Below are positions 32,408-36,726 of a stretch of DNA of 36,726 nt, piece by piece; positions within the stretch are counted from its first letter, which is position 1; the number at the start of each line of letters is the position of its first letter. Source of the DNA: Candidatus Palauibacter denitrificans (lineage in GTDB: Bacteria > Gemmatimonadota > Gemmatimonadetes > Palauibacterales > Palauibacteraceae). The stretch covers positions 1 through 36,726 of the forward strand of contig VXMQ01000092.1 of the NCBI GenBank assembly GCA_009841015.1, read 5' to 3'. The notes beneath the pieces are model-generated. The model worked only from the letters and a program-made list of their open reading frames with translations. It made no database searches and had not been told where the DNA came from. The position numbers and the translations under genes were made by a program.

Positions 32408-32678
32408 GCCGCTCACGCCCGAGCAGATTGCGGCGGTGAAGGACGAGAGCATCGACTTCAGCGACATCCCGGAACTGGACGAAGGGTTCTGGGAGCGAGC
32501 GGAGCTTGTCGAGCCCGATCTCACCGACCAGATCACCATGCGCGTCAAACGCTCCGTGCTGGCCTATTTTAAGGCTCCGGGGAAGGGCTACCAGACGCGA
32601 ATGAACCGCGTGCTCGAGAGCTACGTGCGGCACAGGACCGGGGGATCGGCCGACACCGGGGAGAGTGCGGGCCGCTGA
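32388..32678 (+). CDS. brnA: BrnA-family antitoxin
   Basis: A 96-residue antitoxin that should bind BrnT and repress the operon. The N-terminal part is the toxin-binding tether (DKPLTPEQIAAVKDESIDFSDIPELDEGFWERAELV). The C-terminal part is a ribbon-helix-helix DNA-binding domain (DQITMRVKRSVLAYFKAPGKGYQTRMNRVLESYVRHR). AAGGAGA (32374-32380) precedes ATG 32388 inside the brnT end. In canonical type II order the antitoxin usually comes first; brnTA loci are the known exception and this one follows it. The last 20 codons recur as a separate fragment at 33033. Confidence 0.92.
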   Translation: MSGRYDKPLTPEQIAAVKDESIDFSDIPELDEGFWERAELVEPDLTDQITMRVKRSVLAYFKAPGKGYQTRMNRVLESYVRHRTGGSADTGESAGR

Positions 32679-32758
32679 CCGCCGCGGACGGTAGCATCTG
32701 ATCTTGCGAAGCCCGAACGCAGGACCATAACATCGCTGGCAGCAATGAGTTTTGGCTG

Positions 32759-32816
32759 GGGCCTCTCCGGCCCTGTTATTGGGGTCCCCGCGTTGAGCGG
32801 GGCCCCATTTTATTTC
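32759..32816 (+). terminator. Two adjacent hairpins and T-rich tract after brnA
   Basis: GGGCC/GGCCC with a 5-nt loop (32759-32773) is followed by a larger stem, GGGG-T-CCCCGC pairing with GCGGGGCCCC around GTTGA (32781-32806). ATTTTATTT (32807-32815) comes next. It fits a rho-independent terminator for brnTA. The roughly 80 bases before it hold no ORF. Confidence 0.7.
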
Positions 32817-32826
32817 GACCTTCCGG

Positions 32827-32847
32827 GGACGTTCCCGCGGGAACGCG
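32827..32847 (+). repeat. Palindromic element, copy 3
   Basis: Same 21 bp and same orientation as copy 2; the palindrome is at 32830-32845. Together with about 28 following bases it forms the left end of the degenerate second copy of the brnTA locus. Confidence 0.75.
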
Positions 32848-32900
32848 GACGAGTCCTCCCCCGGCCGCCCGAGTCGCCGACCATGTGAGGGGAGCATGGG

Positions 32901-33008
32901 GTGAGTCGACAGAATGACGATGGCGCCGTCAATTTGCCGCGCATTATGACGACGCTGACGCGCCTGCACCCGCAACAGGGGCTGGAGCAGGCCGTCCGCC
33001 GACCCTGA
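32901..33008 (+). CDS. Possible 35-residue small ORF
   Basis: GTG at 32901 preceded by GAGGGGAG (32886-32893) opens a short frame ending at TGA 33008, reading VSRQNDDGAVNLPRIMTT and onward. I recognise no family. It lies wholly inside the segment of the degenerate brnTA copy that has no counterpart in the intact locus, so it may be the remains of inserted DNA, or chance. Confidence 0.2.
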   Translation: MSRQNDDGAVNLPRIMTTLTRLHPQQGLEQAVRRP

Positions 33009-33032
33009 AGAAGGCCTCTTCCGTTCGGTTGT

Positions 33033-33095
33033 GAGAGCTACGTGCGGCACAGGACGGGAGAATCCGCCGACACCGGGAAGGGTGCGGGCCGCTGA
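33033..33095 (+). pseudogene. Remnant of a second brnA antitoxin gene
   Basis: These 21 codons read ESYVRHRTGESADTGKGAGR plus stop, in the same frame as the BrnA C-terminus ESYVRHRTGGSADTGESAGR; three of 20 residues differ. The preceding bases 33013-33031 match 32079-32096, just upstream of the intact brnT promoter. The fragment therefore joins the region before brnT directly to the end of brnA, with the roughly 520 bp between them missing. Confidence 0.75.
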
Positions 33096-33108
33096 CCCTG
33101 GGTGGGCG

Positions 33109-33151
33109 AAAAAAAAGCGGCCGGGCGAGCTGATCAGCTCAGCGGACCGCC
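33109..33151 (-). terminator. Rho-independent terminator candidate of the cadherin/tandem-95 gene
   Basis: Read on the minus strand, GCGG...CCGC encloses the inner palindrome GAGCTGATCAGCTC (33127-33140) and is followed directly by eight T (33116-33109). It lies about 100 bp past the stop of the minus-strand gene. The outer stem has mismatches, so strength is uncertain. Confidence 0.55.
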
Positions 33152-33251
33152 GGGGCAGCCCTCCCAACCGCACCTCGATTCTCGGTATGACTCCGGTGGT
33201 TGTCAAGCTTCCGCGGGGCCCCATCCGCCCCCATGTCGCCGGGCTACGGGA

Positions 33252-36200
33252 TCATTGGGGGGTTGAGGGGTCGGGGGTGGACGTGCCACTGCCGAGGCCG
33301 AGGGGGGTGCCGAGGCTGAGTTGGGCGCCGAGGGTGAAGCGGGGGCCGGTGGGGGCGTGGTTGAGGGAGGCGGACCAGTTGAGGAGGCGGCCGCCGGGGA
33401 TGCGGTGGGCGTAGTCGCCGCGGACGTCGAGGGTCCAGGCGTCGCGGGGGTTGGGGGCCGGGTCGCCGTCGGCTGATGCGGACGCTGATGCGGGCGCGGG
33501 CGGTGCGTAGCGGCTGTAGATCTGGTCCTGCCAGAGGGCGTCGGTGCCGGTGGCGGCGTCGCCCCAGCGGGGGGACATGGAGAGGGAGAGGCCCTCGCCG
33601 CCGGGGTTTCCGAGGCTGAGAGTGAGGCCGAGGCCGCGTTCCTCGTAGCCGGCCACGGAGTGGACGGCGAGCATGCGGCCCTGGGCGTCGATGCGCAGGA
33701 AGCCGGCGCGGGCGCGGAGGCCGCCGGTCAGCTCGAGGCCGGTGCCGGGCTGGCCGGCGCCGCCGTCGCGGCGGACGTGGGCTTCGCCGAAGGGGGCGAG
33801 GGTGAGCCCGCCGAGGCGGATCTGCTGGGACAGCTCGGTGCCGAGGCGGATCTGGTTCACGGCGGCGACCTGGCTGTCGAGGGTCTGCGAGCCGACATCG
33901 GTCGCGAGTTCGGCCCAGCCGGCGTCGGCGCGCAGGCCGAGTTCGAAGCCGCCGCCCGCGGCGAGCCGGCGGCGCAGTTCGACGAGGCCCAGCCGCAGGC
34001 CGAGGCCGCTGGCCTCGCGGTGACCGGTCTCGCGCACGTTGTCCGCGTCGCCCCAGCCCCCGCCGGCGGTGAGCCACAGCGAGGTTCCGCCGCTCGCCCA
34101 CTGCAGGTAGGGGTGCACGGCGACGAGCCGGGTCTCGAGCGAGCCGCTGGCCCCGCCCGCGGTCCAGTCGCCGGTGCCGCGGCTGCGGGCCACGGCGACG
34201 CCGAGCAGCCAGGTGTTGCCGAGCCGCGTGTCCAGGCCGACGTATCCGGTCTGCAGCTCGCCCTTGTAGTCGCTCGCTTCCGTGGGCGCGCCCTGGAACG
34301 TCTGCACGTCGCCCTGTCCCCAGAGTTGGAGGCGGACGCCCCCGCCGCCGCCGGCTTCCTGGCCGACGCCGAAGGTGAACTGGAACTCGGAGCCGCGCAG
34401 CGGATCGCGCCCGCCCTCGAAGCGGGGGGCGAGATCGCCGACGCGGAAGAGATCGCCGAGGGTCATGTCGTCATCGGAGCCGTCCCGCCCGGCCGCACTT
34501 GGGCCGCCCGTGGAGGCCATGGATGCGCCCGCGCTCATCGGCGCGCCGGCGCCGGGGGCCGCCTCGGAACGGACCCGCGAGGTCACGCCGGAGAGCCAGC
34601 CGGACCACATGCGCTCGGCCTCGGCCCGCGCCGCCTGCGTGCCGAGCGGCACGTTGCGGCCCATGAGCGAGAGCCGCGACGCCGCCGACCGGCTGGCCGA
34701 CGCGCGGCGGCCCAGCGTCATGCGCGCGCTCGCCAGGTGCCCCCGCGCCATCCCCGCGAAGGCGTGCGACATCACCTCGCGCGCCGGACGGTCCGACACC
34801 CGCACCGCCACCGTCTGCATCGCCTGCAGGCCGCTCGGGTCCGACGCCGCGACCGCCACCGCCGCCACCCCGTAGCCCACCGGCGAGAGCGTGAGCACGC
34901 TCCCGACGATCGTCGCCTCGACCACCGCCGGGTCCGACGACACGGTGCGGTACAGGAGCGCGTCCCCGTCCGTGTCCGAGAAGAACGGGCCCAGTTCGAT
35001 GTTTGCCGACTCGCCGCCCTCGTCGAGCGACTGGTTCGGGATCGTCCCCACCGCCTCCGGCGCGTCGTTCACCGGCAGCACCGTCACCTCGACCGACGCG
35101 CCCGCCGTGCCCCCGTTCCCGTCGTCGACCGTGTACGTGAACGTGTCCGTCCCGTGCCAGTTCGCGTTCGGCGTGTAGCGCACCCCGCCCGCCGCGATCG
35201 CCGCCGTCCCGTTCGCCGGCGCCGTCACCGACGACACCTTGAGGCCGTCGCCGTCGGCGTCCGTGTCGTTGGCCAGCACCGGCACCGTCACCGGCTCGTC
35301 CTCGTTCGTCGTCGCCGCATCGTCGTTCGCCACCGGCACGTCGTTCACCGGCACGACCGTCACCTCGACCGCCGCCTCCGCCGTGCCGCCGTTCCCGTCG
35401 TCCGCCACGTAGGTGAACGTGTCCGTCCCGTGCCAGTTCTCGTCCGGCATGTACCGCACGCCGCTGCCGTCCGCCGCGACCGCCGCCGTCCCGTTCGCCG
35501 GCTTCGTCACCGAGGAGACGCGCAGGCTGTCGCCGTCGACGTCCGTGTCGTTGGCCAGCACCGGCACCTCGACCGCCGCGTCCTCGTCCGTCGTCGCCGT
35601 GTCGGCCGCCGCCTCCGGCGCGTCGTTCACCGGCAGCACCGTCACCTCGACCGCCGCCTCGACCGTTGCCCCGTTGCCGTCCTCGGCCGCGTACGTGAAG
35701 CGGTCCGTGCCGTACCAGTTCTCGGCCGGCGTGTAGCGCACGGCGCCGCCGTCGGCCGCGACCTCCGTCGTCCCGTTCTCCGCCGCCGACACCGACGACA
35801 CCTTGAGGCCCGTCCCCTCCGGGTCCGAGTCGTTGGCCAGCACGTCCACCGTCAACGCCACGTCCTCGTCGGTCGTCGCCGTGTCGTCCACCGCCGCCGG
35901 CAGTTCGACCACGTTCACGACCCTCACCACGACGTCCGCCTCGGCATACTCGCCGTCCGGGTCGCTCGCCTGCACAACCAACTCGTAGACGTTCGGCGGC
36001 GTCTCGAAGTCCTCGCCCGGACCCGTGTACATCAGCGTCCCGTCCCGCGGATCGACCGCGAACCGTTGCGCGTCGCCCTCCGCCAGGGCGTAGGTGAGCC
36101 GGTCGTTGTCCGGGTCCGTCGCCGACACCACGCCCAGATCCACCGGGCGCAGGCCGCTCCCGTCCAGGTTCTCCGGCAGGTCGAACTCGTACTCCGACGG

Positions 36201-36632
36201 CTCGAACGACGGCGCGCGGTTCGGCGGCGGGCCGCCGCCACCGCCGGAGGCGGACCAGGGGCTCTCCCCGTCGCCCTGGGCGCGCACCTGCACCCGGTAC
36301 TCACCGTTCTCCGTCAGGCCGGTGATCGTGGCCGTGTTCGCCGCGCCCGGGTTCGGCGGGCCGTTCGCCTCGCCCTCCTGGATCCAGTCGGACGCGTTCG
36401 ACGGGTCCGAAGTCCCCTCGTAGTAGCGCAGGTCGTAGTCGAACACCGCCCGCGCGCCGCTGTTCGAGGGCGGGCTCCAGGTGACCGTCAGGCTCGTCGC
36501 CGACGCGCGCGTCACCGACGGGGCCGCGGGGGCCGACGGCGGCTCCTGCACGTTCTGCACGTTGATCGTCAGCGCGCGGCTCGCCGTGAACGTGCCGTCC
36601 GACGCCGTCACCTCAATGTCGAAAAAGAACAT
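33252..36632 (-). CDS. Cadherin/FN3/tandem-95 surface protein with C-terminal barrel, N-terminally truncated
   Basis: An open frame of 1126 residues. Residues 1-30 are the second half of a cadherin-like domain (DIEVTASDGTFTASRALTINVQNV). About 32-128 is a fibronectin type III domain (PSVTRASATSLTVTWSPP...GEYRVQVRAQG). About 140-245 is a cadherin domain. Three tandem-95/VCBS-like repeats span 248-525, and a further Ig/cadherin-like domain reaches about 613. After a linker, an autotransporter-like barrel runs from about 735 to the end; unusually, a 15-residue tail (TPLGLGSGTSTPDP) follows the last strand instead of a terminal aromatic residue. There is no signal peptide, and TGA lies in frame two codons before ATG 36632. 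The gene therefore appears to have lost its front, and may be a pseudogene unless the missing part is supplied elsewhere. Likely role: surface adhesion. Confidence 0.8.
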   Translation of the reverse strand: MFFFDIEVTASDGTFTASRALTINVQNVQEPPSAPAAPSVTRASATSLTVTWSPPSNSGARAVFDYDLRYYEGTSDPSNASDWIQEGEANGPPNPGAANTATITGLTENGEYRVQVRAQGDGESPWSASGGGGGPPPNRAPSFEPSEYEFDLPENLDGSGLRPVDLGVVSATDPDNDRLTYALAEGDAQRFAVDPRDGTLMYTGPGEDFETPPNVYELVVQASDPDGEYAEADVVVRVVNVVELPAAVDDTATTDEDVALTVDVLANDSDPEGTGLKVSSVSAAENGTTEVAADGGAVRYTPAENWYGTDRFTYAAEDGNGATVEAAVEVTVLPVNDAPEAAADTATTDEDAAVEVPVLANDTDVDGDSLRVSSVTKPANGTAAVAADGSGVRYMPDENWHGTDTFTYVADDGNGGTAEAAVEVTVVPVNDVPVANDDAATTNEDEPVTVPVLANDTDADGDGLKVSSVTAPANGTAAIAAGGVRYTPNANWHGTDTFTYTVDDGNGGTAGASVEVTVLPVNDAPEAVGTIPNQSLDEGGESANIELGPFFSDTDGDALLYRTVSSDPAVVEATIVGSVLTLSPVGYGVAAVAVAASDPSGLQAMQTVAVRVSDRPAREVMSHAFAGMARGHLASARMTLGRRASASRSAASRLSLMGRNVPLGTQAARAEAERMWSGWLSGVTSRVRSEAAPGAGAPMSAGASMASTGGPSAAGRDGSDDDMTLGDLFRVGDLAPRFEGGRDPLRGSEFQFTFGVGQEAGGGGGVRLQLWGQGDVQTFQGAPTEASDYKGELQTGYVGLDTRLGNTWLLGVAVARSRGTGDWTAGGASGSLETRLVAVHPYLQWASGGTSLWLTAGGGWGDADNVRETGHREASGLGLRLGLVELRRRLAAGGGFELGLRADAGWAELATDVGSQTLDSQVAAVNQIRLGTELSQQIRLGGLTLAPFGEAHVRRDGGAGQPGTGLELTGGLRARAGFLRIDAQGRMLAVHSVAGYEERGLGLTLSLGNPGGEGLSLSMSPRWGDAATGTDALWQDQIYSRYAPPAPASASASADGDPAPNPRDAWTLDVRGDYAHRIPGGRLLNWSASLNHAPTGPRFTLGAQLSLGTPLGLGSGTSTPDPSTPQ
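35058..35891 (-). repeat. Three in-frame tandem-95 repeats
   Basis: Three units of about 90 residues (248-337, 342-431, 435-524), each running from DDTATTDED-type starts through VLANDTDxDGD, KVSSV, NGTA, RYTPxxNWHGTDTFTY and DDGNGGT to VTVLPVNDAP. The units are closely similar at DNA level, so the region may vary in copy number by recombination. Confidence 0.9.
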
Positions 36633-36726
36633 AAGTCATTTTACAACAAGGTTTTACAAAATCTACGATGCGGGCATCCCCTCATCCCATCCCTCTTCCC
36701 GAACGGGAATGCAATGGGCTTCTCAG
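36633..36726. other. Region upstream of the truncated surface-protein gene
   Basis: This 94-bp edge region has an AT-rich stretch (36631-36663) with a direct repeat of TTTTACAA (36639-36646 and 36652-36659), then mixed sequence with no ORF. It does not continue the cadherin reading frame. It may be the border of an element or rearrangement that cut the gene. Confidence 0.4.

Noticed and set aside
32310..33224. A 304-codon minus-strand frame across brnA and the repeats.
   Set aside because: It runs through the intact antitoxin, a terminator, two palindromic repeats and a pseudogene fragment; its internal repetition (RTLPGVG, GPVPHVALE) only reflects the duplicated DNA.

Overview
This is a roughly 36.7 kb piece of a GC-rich bacterial chromosome. 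The organism looks like a Gram-negative, aerobic, TonB-using bacterium of the Gemmatimonadota type. That is an inference from gene content: a sortilin/VPS10-type Asp-box propeller, a protein joining an HExxH peptidase, a TolB-like propeller and a BamA-like barrel, a fused gliding-type ABC permease/auxiliary protein, many secreted NHL propellers and a cadherin/tandem-95 surface protein. No rRNA, tRNA, CRISPR array or intact transposon was found.

Region 1 (1-9.1 kb) has a vapBC toxin-antitoxin pair, a polytopic GT-C-like membrane protein, a three-gene ABC operon (ATPase, GldF-GldG-like fusion, DUF4340 protein) joined by ATGA overlaps, and a convergent DUF192-fumC pair. Region 2 (9.2-11.7 kb) is housekeeping: an unrecognised helical protein, a Fur-family regulator with a perfect 8+8 bp dyad directly before its start, pyrE, and an NfuA-type Fe-S carrier. 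Region 3 (11.7-17.4 kb, minus strand) carries a DUF839/PhoX-like Tat protein, an RlpA-SPOR protein, a 1054-residue peptidase-propeller-barrel protein and a small four-helix membrane protein.

Region 4 (17.7-31.9 kb) is an export-rich accessory region: a TonB-plug-only protein, the VPS10-like propeller, a full TonB receptor, two tandem paralogous PAL-like NHL lipoproteins, a HupE/UreJ-like metal permease, a third NHL propeller, a C-type-lectin-like secreted protein and a halogenase-like flavoprotein. Region 5 (32.0-33.2 kb) holds a brnTA toxin-antitoxin locus with a near-perfect sigma70 promoter and embedded operator, and next to it an internally deleted copy of the same locus. A 16-bp palindrome (CGTTCCCGCGGGAACG) with conserved flanks occurs three times between 28.5 and 32.9 kb. 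Region 6 (33.3-36.6 kb) is a large minus-strand gene for FN3, cadherin and tandem-95 domains with a C-terminal barrel. It opens inside a cadherin-like domain and appears to have lost its front end.

A recurring oddity is translation start choice. At least three genes (pyrE, the DUF839 protein, the flavoprotein), and probably rlpA, appear to start at CTG. Two of these have a strong Shine-Dalgarno exactly 5 nt upstream, and the flavoprotein has no ATG, GTG or TTG between an in-frame stop and its FAD-binding motif. All functions are inferred from motifs read by eye; no database search was possible.
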